DNA of 5,792 nucleotides, from positions 1-5,792 of the forward strand of contig DATIFK010000195.1 of NCBI GenBank assembly GCA_035455265.1, written 5' to 3'. The first letter of the stretch is position 1; every line of letters begins with the position of its first letter. The notes under the pieces are model-generated. The model was not told the origin of the DNA and searched no databases. It saw only the letters and a program-made list of their open reading frames with translations. The translations under genes were made by a program, and so were the position numbers. This document shows, piece by piece, positions 1-5,792 of this stretch. The stretch comes from MGOM01 sp035455265. GTDB lineage: Bacteria > Chloroflexota > Anaerolineae > Anaerolineales > E44-bin32.

Positions 1-2213
1 TCCTGGTTCAGGCCCGTGTACAGGCCCCCGTAGCCGTCCTTGAAATCCAGCCGGAGCGGCAGCCCATCATCCCAACTTGTCTCGCTGATGATGCGTGACC
101 CGCGCAGGCTGAGTCCCACTCCCGATCGAAGATCGATGCGAATCCAGTAGGGCACTCCGCGGGTGAGGGTTACGGGCTGGTCGAAGGTTGCCTCGATGGT
201 GCCTTCGCGGCCGGGAAGGCTCCCGGTCCATTCCGCGGTGGCCAGCGGCGCAGGCGCATCGGGCGATTCGAGCAAAGAAACTTGCAGGTTCGTGCTCTGA
301 GCGCCGCCGTAGGTCTGGGCAAACGGGACGTGCAGCGTGCGCGCTTCGCCGCCGGAGGCGCTGATGAAGGTGGCTTCGAAAGGCACCCCGGCCGTCAGAG
401 TGAATTGCTCCTGCGGAAGTGCCATCGACGTTTCCGCCTCCCCCTCGGGCGTCGAGGCCAGCAGCACCAGGTTGCCGTCGAGGGCGATTCCCTCTCGTCC
501 GGCAACGCTCAGGCGGAGAACGTATGTCCGGCCCGGGTCGAGCGGGAAGGGAACCTCGAACACCAGGGGAATCTGCGCCGGCTCAGAGGGTAGCGAGCCG
601 ATCCAGGTCGCCGTGGCCAGCGGCGCGGTGTCCTGCGGCTCGGCCAGTATGTCCGCGCGGAGGACGGTCTGATCGTCGTTGCCTCCAAGGTCGCGAACAA
701 ACGGAAGCCGAATCCCCGTCGCCAGCCCGGCCTGCCCCGGCGTCAATGTTTCCAGGTGAGGGGCGTTGGCCGAGAGAACGAAATCCCCCGGTAGGGGCAC
801 CGGCTCGATCCATTGGCCGGCCTCGCCCGTCATCACCAGGTTCAGCGGTCCCGGCACGTGGGTGTAGATCCAACGCGAGGCCGCTACGCGAGTGACCGGC
901 CGCGTGTAGATGGAGGTGAAGGCGATACCATAGGCGACGTGTCCCAACAGCGCCAGGCCGCCGATGACGGCGTAGACGATCCGCGCCGCGGCGCTCCAGG
1001 ACGCTCGCGTCTCCTTGAGCCGGGACCAAGCCTCGACCGCGGCCCAGGCCGCGAACAGGATCAGGGTCGGGTAGACCGGCAACTGATAACGCAGCGTCGG
1101 GTTGAAGGCCGCGGCCTGCCACAGGAAGTAGCCGAGAGTCCACACCAAGAGCAGCGCGTGCTGCGACCACCGACCGCGAGCGACCTCAACGGCGGCCCAG
1201 AGCGTCCCGGCCCAGGCCACCAGGCCGAGCGGCAGGCCCATCCCCCACTGGACCATGTTCAGCCAGGAGAACAGGAACTTGGGTCGGTAGGCCCACTGCA
1301 AGGCAAAGGGAACATCGACCGACCCGCCGGACTGGTTGCGGATCTCTTGCAGGTTGGAGATCCACTTCGGATTCGGACGCAGACCGAAGAAGCCCGGCCC
1401 CGAGAAAGCGTACGGCTGGAAGATGCGGAATGCCAGAAAAGCGACGAACGCAGCCAGCAGGACGCCGATCAGCCCACGCACGATCTCGTCGTCGCGGCGC
1501 GATCGCTCGGCCCGGAGAACGTGAAAGCCCGCCGCGAGCACGACGATCCCGGCCAGCGGCGCAGCGCTGATCTTCGACGCCACCGCCATGCCAAGCACCA
1601 GGCCGAAGACGGCATATCGCCACAGGAGACCATCCTCCTGGACGCGGATCGCCAGATACAGCCCGACCAGAATGAAGACGTTGGTGACCGTATCGACGAC
1701 GAAGAAATGCGAATGCTGAATGAACAGTACGGTGAAGGCGCCGATCAAGGCCGCCAGCAATCCGACACGCCGGCTGTGCAGCCGGCGGCCGATGGCGTAG
1801 AGCAGGACCAGTCCGATGAGATCGAAGACGGCCGAGGTGGCGCGGCCAATCAGATGGACCTGGTCGTACCCGAGCTGCCCGAGCCAATCGGCCAGGTAGC
1901 GCACCATGAAGATGGGCAAGGTGCCGTAGACGAAGAAGCCGTAGCCCACGTTGTGCGGGTTGAGGCCGGAACGATCCGTGTCGAAGTACTCGCCGATCGA
2001 CGAGGGGAGGCGGATCCCCGTCTCGACCATCGTCAGAAAGCGTTCGTCCGGGTGGAGGTGGGTGTTCTCGTCCCAGTCCAGGCCGGTGAAGCGTAGGGCC
2101 GCGGCGATCATCAGGATGGCGACCAGTGCCAGCTCCGGCGCGCGGGCGGCTGCCGCTTGGCGGAGCCCCCTCCACCTGGATGGAGCCGACGTGGTTTCCG
2201 GGACGTCGATCAC
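1..2213 (-). CDS. Large GT39-like membrane glycosyltransferase with duplicated C-terminal module, 3' partial (glycosyltransferase B)
   Basis: Read on the minus strand from the GTG at 2213, this frame is open for 737 codons to the window edge, so the C-terminus is missing. Start choice: GTG overlaps the stop of the upstream gene (GTGA), AGGAG lies nine bases upstream (2227-2223), and the next in-frame ATG falls inside the first membrane helix. Helix 1 (about 27-45) is followed by HPDERF (54-59), the acidic first-loop motif expected to be catalytic in GT39/PMT enzymes. Then come QHSHFFVVDT (166-175), ASK (212-214), a conserved-looking loop DVPFALQW (300-307), WGMGLPLG (323-330) and FNPTLRYQLPVYP (370-382), where RYxLP matches the ArnT-type element. 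About 11-12 helices end near 432. YTRPVTRVAASRWIY (436-450) begins the outer part, followed by two tandem beta-rich repeats (476-601 and 602 to about 709), then ETSWDDGLPLR (711-721). Likely role: transfer from a polyprenyl-phosphate sugar on the outer face. Donor and acceptor are unknown. The other two minus frames give Arg/Pro-rich, non-membrane sequence. Confidence 0.87.
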   Translation of the reverse strand, partial: MIDVPETTSAPSRWRGLRQAAAARAPELALVAILMIAAALRFTGLDWDENTHLHPDERFLTMVETGIRLPSSIGEYFDTDRSGLNPHNVGYGFFVYGTLPIFMVRYLADWLGQLGYDQVHLIGRATSAVFDLIGLVLLYAIGRRLHSRRVGLLAALIGAFTVLFIQHSHFFVVDTVTNVFILVGLYLAIRVQEDGLLWRYAVFGLVLGMAVASKISAAPLAGIVVLAAGFHVLRAERSRRDDEIVRGLIGVLLAAFVAFLAFRIFQPYAFSGPGFFGLRPNPKWISNLQEIRNQSGGSVDVPFALQWAYRPKFLFSWLNMVQWGMGLPLGLVAWAGTLWAAVEVARGRWSQHALLLVWTLGYFLWQAAAFNPTLRYQLPVYPTLILFAAWAAVEAWSRLKETRASWSAAARIVYAVIGGLALLGHVAYGIAFTSIYTRPVTRVAASRWIYTHVPGPLNLVMTGEAGQWIEPVPLPGDFVLSANAPHLETLTPGQAGLATGIRLPFVRDLGGNDDQTVLRADILAEPQDTAPLATATWIGSLPSEPAQIPLVFEVPFPLDPGRTYVLRLSVAGREGIALDGNLVLLASTPEGEAETSMALPQEQFTLTAGVPFEATFISASGGEARTLHVPFAQTYGGAQSTNLQVSLLESPDAPAPLATAEWTGSLPGREGTIEATFDQPVTLTRGVPYWIRIDLRSGVGLSLRGSRIISETSWDDGLPLRLDFKDGYGGLYTGLNQ
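87..410 (-). repeat. C-terminal module copy B of glycosyltransferase B
   Basis: Residues 602 to about 709 of glycosyltransferase B, directly after copy A. Matching blocks: FTLTAGVP against FVLSANAP, HVPF (628-631) against RLPF, YGG against LGG, APLATAEWTGSLP (655-667) against APLATATWIGSLP (11 of 13 identical), RGVPYWIRID against PGRTYVLRLS, and GLSLRGS against GIALDGN. The offset is 125-126 residues throughout, with one single-residue gap. A 14-base identity (minus strand GCGCCGCTGGCCAC, at 238-251 and 613-626) remains at DNA level, while the rest has diverged, so the duplication is old. Confidence 0.75.
411..788 (-). repeat. C-terminal module copy A of glycosyltransferase B
   Basis: Residues 476-601 of glycosyltransferase B. 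Copy A reads FVLSANAP near its start, then RLPF (502-505), LGG (509-511), APLATATWIGSLP (530-542), PGRTYVLRLS (560-569) and GIALDGN (575-581). These blocks align in order with copy B. The sequence alternates polar and hydrophobic residues, is rich in Thr, Ala and Val and lacks membrane segments, so a beta-sandwich fold on the outer face is likely. Its function, perhaps binding a glycan or acceptor, is inference. Confidence 0.75.
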
Positions 2214-4369
2214 GAGGCTCCGCTCCTGGAAGGCACGAAGTAGATCATGAAGTCATGCCCGGGAATGTCGGCCGCGAAACGCGTCACCCGACCCTCGGGG
2301 AAGAGGATCCTCAGTCGCTCGAATGTTTCGTTGTCCTCGATGTTGAATAGAATCAGTTGCGGGCCCGTCTCCTCCAGAAGGGTGTCGAGGCGGTCGCGCG
2401 GCAGCGCGTAATCACGTCGCGGCTGACCCGCCTGGATCCCCACCAGGCGCGTGTCCCACCAGAAGGCATACGGCACGACGTGCGCCGAGTCGAAGTCGCC
2501 CAACGATTCGGCGAAGCCCCGGATCACTCGTCCCCCGTCGCTCGTGTTCCAGGCGCTCTTGCGGTAGATCGAGTAGAAGGTATCGAACGTCAGAGCAAAG
2601 TTGTTGGCGACAACGAGGAGGAGCACGGCCCCCGCCCACCCCGACGCGACGGATCGGCCGATGCGGCCCGGCCAGGCCGCGGCGATGGACTCGCAGACGG
2701 CGACCAGCGCCCATCCCGCCAGCGCGAAGACCGGCACCAGGGCCGCCGAAGCCCGATTGGGGGCCGGGTTTTCCCCGGGGAAGGCCAGAGCCAGAAGCGA
2801 AGGCAGCATCAGCAGAGGCACGGAGAGGAGGACAAACAGATCCAACCAGGAGCGACGCCGCACATAGCGCACGAGGCACAAGACGGCGCCCAGGACCAGC
2901 AGAGCGCCGGTGACCCAGTCGAGGAGCGGTTTCCCGGCGATCGACACGACCCAGATCTGGCCCGAGTTCCAGTTGAACATGCCTAGGCCGTTCCAAAGAT
3001 TGGAGATGAGGATCTTCCCCACGGGGCCAGGCAGAGGACGCTCGAGCGTCCCGAGGCGGGTCATCGAACGAAACAGAAAATTGTCCGGCAGTTCCAGGGC
3101 GACGCGCAACAGAGGAAGGAAGGCGGCCAGCCCAAGTGCGGCCGCGGCGCCGCACCAGGCGATCAAGCGAGCCCGCCGGCCGCGCGCGACCGAGTGGAGG
3201 GCGTAGATCGCCACGCCGGCGGCCAGGACAAGCGGCAGCGCCCGGGCGGGAGAGTATCCGTGGAGGCCGATGCCGGCGACGACGGCCGCCAGCAGGAGGT
3301 CGTTCCGGCTCTGTCGTCGCAGACCCCTCACCAGGAGCCACAATGCCGGGGCAGCGAACACCGGATAGAGCGAGAAGCGCAGCCCGGTCCGGCTGATGAC
3401 ATTCGGCCACATGGCCACGCCGGCGAGGAACATCGCCGCCAGCGCCGCCCGCCGGCCGGCGATCTCCCGGGCGAAGAGATACAAGAATGGAAGCGTCAGC
3501 CAGCCGGCCAGCGCCGTCCCGATCTTGAGGGTCAGGAACGTCAGTCCGGTGCCCAGCCATTTCGCCGTGGCGGCCGCCATGTAGAACTGGATGGCCTCGC
3601 GGCCCGTGTTTCGAGTGAAGAAGATTGAGTAGCGCCCATCGAGCACGTCGGCCACGTCCAGCAGCTTCTCGGCCTGGTCGCTCCACATGTCGAGGGGCAA
3701 CGTGGCCAGATGGACGAAACGGAAGTAGGCTGCCACCCCGAGTGCCAGCCAGAAGCCCAAGGCCCACGCGTCGACGCCGATGGACCACTTGGGCTGACGC
3801 AGCCATGCCCGCATCCGTCGAAACGCGGAGACGAAGGGATTCTCTCCCTCCCAAAAGCCCGCCATCAGGCACAACAGAGAGCCGGCCCAGAAGAGAATGG
3901 TCGAGAGTCGAAAGGTGTTGTGGCCGGAGGCGAGAAACGTAAGCACACCGAGGGCCGCGCCGGCGGCTAACCATCCGCCACGCGCCGGCCCATCCCGCGT
4001 GACCTCTTCGTCCGGCAGGGACGACAGCCGCGCCAAGTCGTGACGCCACAGCCCCCAGGCGGTCAGCGCCGCGGCCGCCAGATAGAGCACGATGCCCGCG
4101 GCTGGCATGCGGTCGCGCGTGGGTGCGGCCTCGAACGTCGCCTGTCCCAGCAGCGCCAGAACGAGCGCTGCGGGGAGACGAAGCTGGCCCAGCTCGAGGA
4201 CGCGCGTGATCGGACGCGGGGGCCGGCTCGGCTCCACGGGAACTTCAACCGGCGGCGCCGGCGCCGGCTGCTCGGCTTTGGGAATCGCCATCGGTCGCAA
4301 GCGGAACAGCGACTTGAACCAGTCCAGGACGCTGGGTTCCCTAGATGGAGGCGTCGGCGTTGATTCCAC
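2210..4369 (-). CDS. Polytopic GT-C glycosyltransferase, GT39/PMT/ArnT-like (glycosyltransferase A)
   Basis: A 719-residue membrane enzyme expected to transfer a sugar from a polyprenyl-phosphate carrier to a glycan, lipid or protein on the outer face of the membrane. Order of parts: a cytosolic Pro-rich lead (1-60); about four extra membrane helices (near 63-80, 90-108, 132-148, 156-173); a core helix (202-221) followed by the loop LPLDMWSDQAEKLLD (224-238), whose D231 and/or E234 fit the catalytic acidic position of GT-C enzymes; RNTGRE (253-258); SRTGLR (326-331); GYSPAR (371-376); further helices; PNRASAALVP (537-546), comparable to the RYxLP element of ArnT-like enzymes; and an outer C-terminal domain of about 115 residues from 605 (WWDTRLVGIQAG inside). 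The start is a GTG at 4369 with AGGA five bases upstream, inside the preceding gene. M27 is a possible later start, but it lacks a better signal. The stop overlaps the next GTG. The fold class is well supported; donor and acceptor are unknown. Confidence 0.88.
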   Translation of the reverse strand: MESTPTPPSREPSVLDWFKSLFRLRPMAIPKAEQPAPAPPVEVPVEPSRPPRPITRVLELGQLRLPAALVLALLGQATFEAAPTRDRMPAAGIVLYLAAAALTAWGLWRHDLARLSSLPDEEVTRDGPARGGWLAAGAALGVLTFLASGHNTFRLSTILFWAGSLLCLMAGFWEGENPFVSAFRRMRAWLRQPKWSIGVDAWALGFWLALGVAAYFRFVHLATLPLDMWSDQAEKLLDVADVLDGRYSIFFTRNTGREAIQFYMAAATAKWLGTGLTFLTLKIGTALAGWLTLPFLYLFAREIAGRRAALAAMFLAGVAMWPNVISRTGLRFSLYPVFAAPALWLLVRGLRRQSRNDLLLAAVVAGIGLHGYSPARALPLVLAAGVAIYALHSVARGRRARLIAWCGAAAALGLAAFLPLLRVALELPDNFLFRSMTRLGTLERPLPGPVGKILISNLWNGLGMFNWNSGQIWVVSIAGKPLLDWVTGALLVLGAVLCLVRYVRRRSWLDLFVLLSVPLLMLPSLLALAFPGENPAPNRASAALVPVFALAGWALVAVCESIAAAWPGRIGRSVASGWAGAVLLLVVANNFALTFDTFYSIYRKSAWNTSDGGRVIRGFAESLGDFDSAHVVPYAFWWDTRLVGIQAGQPRRDYALPRDRLDTLLEETGPQLILFNIEDNETFERLRILFPEGRVTRFAADIPGHDFMIYFVPSRSGAS
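2223..2227 (-). promoter_or_regulatory. Ribosome binding site deciding the GTG start of glycosyltransferase B
   Basis: On the minus strand AGGAG lies nine bases before the GTG at 2213, within the last codons of glycosyltransferase A. Together with the GTGA overlap it fixes the start of the downstream gene. Confidence 0.65.
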
Positions 4370-5105
4370 TCGAATCCTTTTGAAGGATCAGGATCACGCT
4401 CTCACCCCAGCGGACCGGAAGGATGGGAACACCGGCGATGGCCTGAAGGCCTCCGGGCCACCCAAAGACCAGCCTCTGAAGACCTACAGGGATGCTGCGC
4501 ATGTAGGGAGGATCCCAGAAACCGTCGGAGAAGACCCGCCGTGCCCTGAACCCGGCCTCCTTCAGCATCCCCAACCATTCGTCCGGCGTGTGGAGGGAGA
4601 TGTGAGTCCGGTCACGATACCCGATCCACTCCTTGCCCTTGCGCGCCCGCATCGGCGAATCGAGGTTCGGCGTCGACACGATCGCCAATCCACCAGGAGC
4701 CATCACACGGCCGAATTCTCGGATCGCCGCCTGCGGCTGCTCGAGATGCTCGACGACGTGCTTGGCCACCAGGACATGGAAGAAACCGTCGGAGAAGGCC
4801 CCCAGATCCTGCGCCGAGCCTTGCCGCAGGCGGGCGCGCGGCGCCACCTCGACAGCTTTCTCCAGCGCCCATTGGTTCACGTCGAGGCCGTAGGTCTCGT
4901 AGGGCGGCTCGAGACGGGCCAGCAGATGGCCCAAACCGAAGCCGACCTCCAGCAGCCGCCCGCGTGGCGGCCCGTAGCGCCGCACGAGAATCGCATAGAA
5001 ACGGTTGGACCACCAGTACTGGCTGCCGGCGCGGAACGAGACCTTCTCGTAGGTCCCGGACGAGAAATAGGCTTCGTCGAACGGGCAGGACTCGGGCGCG
5101 CTCAT
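4341..5105 (-). CDS. Class I SAM-dependent methyltransferase (Methyltransf_23/UbiE-like)
   Basis: A complete 254-residue cytosolic methyltransferase, a usual length for the family. The ATG at 5105 lies inside the stop of the upstream gene (ATGA), with AGGA four bases before it. The N-terminus (FDEAYFSSGTYEK, 9-21) is the Asp/Tyr-rich lead often seen in methyltransferases next to glycosyltransferases. Motif I is LLEVGFGLG (51-59); the common Cys of E/DxGCGxG is Phe here. D75 in GLDVN is the ribose-binding acidic position. HVVEHL (116-121) is the post-motif, APGG (136-139) precedes strand five, and STPN (144-147) follows it. RDRTHISLHTPDEW (164-177) matches the segment that in this group precedes the final helix and strands. 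No membrane segment or signal peptide is visible. The two adjacent methyltransferases differ outside the core motifs, so they are not a recent duplication. Substrate unknown; a glycan, a nucleotide-sugar intermediate or a lipid is plausible from the neighbours. Confidence 0.92.
   Translation of the reverse strand: MSAPESCPFDEAYFSSGTYEKVSFRAGSQYWWSNRFYAILVRRYGPPRGRLLEVGFGLGHLLARLEPPYETYGLDVNQWALEKAVEVAPRARLRQGSAQDLGAFSDGFFHVLVAKHVVEHLEQPQAAIREFGRVMAPGGLAIVSTPNLDSPMRARKGKEWIGYRDRTHISLHTPDEWLGMLKEAGFRARRVFSDGFWDPPYMRSIPVGLQRLVFGWPGGLQAIAGVPILPVRWGESVILILQKDSSGINADASI
4375..4378 (-). promoter_or_regulatory. Ribosome binding site deciding the GTG start of glycosyltransferase A
   Basis: On the minus strand AAGGA, with core AGGA, lies five bases before the GTG at 4369, inside the end of methyltransferase 2. 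It supports the GTG start and hence the 29-base overlap between the two genes, in preference to the internal ATG at residue 27. Confidence 0.65.
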
Positions 5106-5792
5106 GGCTTCCTGGCCAGGTAGAGGTCGAAGGTACCGTCACCGGCGGCCGGCGAATCATAATACGGTCGCACCAGGCGTGCCGTCAGCCACAGATTCCA
5201 ATGCGTCGGGGCAAGGATCCAACGGCCGGTCAGCTTGCGGGCCGCCAGGGAGGGCAGCCCGAAATAGTGGCCGAGCTCCAGCGTGCGCATGGCGGCCGGC
5301 GGAAAGTAGCGCAACGTCGACTCGAGCTCCAATCCGGCGGTGTTCAGCCAGGCGCGCCACTCATCCTCCCAGGCCAGGTTCACGACCCGAGTGACGCGGC
5401 GGAACCATCGACGGTAACGTTCGGCCAGGCCCTTCAGGCCGACTCTCCCAAGCCACGCAGGTACCGCCAGATGGGCCACATATCCGGGATTCGGGACGGT
5501 GAACGCCAGCCGACCCCCACGGCGGAGAACCCTGCCGATGTCCATCAGCACCGCCTGGACATCGGGAATGTGTTCCAGGACAGAATTGCTGATCACGCTC
5601 GCCATGGATTGATCGGCCAGGGGGAGGCGCGCACCCTGGGCCGTCAGCAATAGCCGATAGACGCCGCGCCGTTGAGCCTCGCGCAGCGAGTCGATCGCGG
5701 GATCGACCCCGACCTCGGTCGGGCCGTGCAGCGCGACCTGACCGAAATGACCGTCGCCGCAGCCGACGTCCAAGCGCGGCGCCGGAAGATTC
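5102..5792 (-). CDS. Class I SAM-dependent methyltransferase (Methyltransf_11-like), 5' partial
   Basis: A soluble methyltransferase that would transfer a methyl group from S-adenosylmethionine to an unknown small molecule, lipid or sugar. The frame is open to the window edge, so the N-terminus is missing; 229 residues are visible. A TTG at 5773 could be read as a start, but it encodes the first Leu of the SAM-binding motif and six in-frame residues (NLPAPR) precede it, so the true start lies beyond 5792. Visible residues 7-17 (LDVGCGDGHFG) are motif I, the SAM-binding glycine loop. D30 in GVDP sits at the end of strand beta-2, where the ribose hydroxyls are normally bound. SNSVLEHIPD (about 68-77) is the usual post-motif, and TVPNP follows the fourth strand. 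The C-terminal half, rich in Arg and aromatics, probably caps the active site. The protein ends in a beta strand (FDLYLARKP), as the fold expects. Its stop overlaps the next start (ATGA). The family is clear; the substrate is unknown. Confidence 0.9.
   Translation of the reverse strand, partial: NLPAPRLDVGCGDGHFGQVALHGPTEVGVDPAIDSLREAQRRGVYRLLLTAQGARLPLADQSMASVISNSVLEHIPDVQAVLMDIGRVLRRGGRLAFTVPNPGYVAHLAVPAWLGRVGLKGLAERYRRWFRRVTRVVNLAWEDEWRAWLNTAGLELESTLRYFPPAAMRTLELGHYFGLPSLAARKLTGRWILAPTHWNLWLTARLVRPYYDSPAAGDGTFDLYLARKP
5110..5113 (-). promoter_or_regulatory. Ribosome binding site of methyltransferase 2
   Basis: On the minus strand AGGA lies four bases before the ATG at 5105, inside the last codons of methyltransferase 1. 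The spacing is short but workable. With the ATGA overlap it supports this start and translational coupling. Confidence 0.55.

Noticed and set aside
1768..1787. Inverted repeat with 9-base arms and a two-base centre
   Set aside because: It lies in the middle of glycosyltransferase B, encoding an Arg-rich loop (about residues 143-149) between two helices. There is no T-run and no gene end, so a terminator or operator is unlikely; chance pairing in G+C-rich DNA explains it.
813..2096. Plus-strand open frame of 427 codons opposite glycosyltransferase B
   Set aside because: Its product is rich in Asp, Glu, Gln, Arg and Gly with no recognisable domain, as expected for the antisense of a G+C-rich membrane protein gene. 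The minus frame below it gives a coherent transmembrane protein.
583..2175. Two minus-strand open frames (583-1170 and 1186-2175) that look like separate genes
   Set aside because: Both lie in the same wrong frame of glycosyltransferase B and give Arg/Pro-rich sequence. The frame from 2213 is continuous through both and has clear motifs.
2412..4049. Minus-strand open frame of 545 codons in another frame of glycosyltransferase A
   Set aside because: Its product is extremely Arg/Gly/Pro-rich and lacks any fold signature, whereas the overlapping frame encodes regular membrane helices and GT-C motifs.
4240..4275. G+C-rich repetitive stretch (GCCGGCGCC type)
   Set aside because: It encodes the Pro/Ala-rich cytosolic lead of glycosyltransferase A (AEQPAPAPPVEV); the repetition follows from Pro and Ala codons rather than from a separate DNA element.
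4092..5123. Plus-strand open frame of 343 codons across methyltransferase 2 and the start of glycosyltransferase A
   Set aside because: It spans two real genes in antisense, has low-complexity polar composition and shows no motifs. Antisense open frames are common with this base composition.
5771..5773. TTG as the start of methyltransferase 1
   Set aside because: It encodes the first Leu of motif I; a methyltransferase beginning there would lack the preceding strand and helices, and the frame stays open to the window edge.

Overview
All 5792 bases are occupied by protein-coding sequence, and every supported gene lies on the minus strand. In transcription order (high to low coordinate) there are four genes: a class I SAM-dependent methyltransferase (5' end outside the window), a second SAM-dependent methyltransferase, a 719-residue polytopic GT-C-type glycosyltransferase of the GT39/PMT/ArnT kind, and a second, larger GT39-like protein that starts at a GTG at 2213 and runs off the low-coordinate edge after 737 codons. 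There is no intergenic gap. I see no RNA gene, mobile element, CRISPR array, promoter or terminator.

Organism: the DNA is G+C-rich with strong third-position G/C bias. Both membrane proteins resemble, from memory, large GT39-family proteins common in Chloroflexota (Anaerolineae and relatives). The relevant signatures are the HPDERF and ASK motifs with the FNPTLRYQLP stretch in one protein, and the SDQAEKLLDV and RNTGRE motifs in the other. The assignment to a chloroflexotal bacterium or metagenome bin is inference only; no marker gene is present.

Layout: 5792-5102 holds methyltransferase 1. It overlaps methyltransferase 2 (5105-4341) by 4 bases (ATGA). Methyltransferase 2 overlaps glycosyltransferase A (4369-2210) by 29 bases, and A uses a GTG start with a good ribosome binding site inside its neighbour. 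Glycosyltransferase A overlaps glycosyltransferase B (2213 to beyond 1) by 4 bases (GTGA). This tight packing means one transcript with probable translational coupling; the promoter must lie upstream, beyond 5792.

How the genes may work together: two membrane GT-C enzymes that use polyprenyl-phosphate-linked sugars on the outer side of the membrane, together with two small soluble methyltransferases, fit a cell-envelope glycan or glycoprotein assembly cassette in which the methyltransferases modify a sugar, lipid carrier or glycan end. Acceptors, donors and the methylated substrate cannot be read from the sequence. The most interesting points are the tandem duplicated beta-rich module (about 126 residues per copy) after the membrane part of glycosyltransferase B, and the extra N-terminal block of about four membrane segments in glycosyltransferase A. 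I did not find convincing evidence of an entirely new type of biological system.
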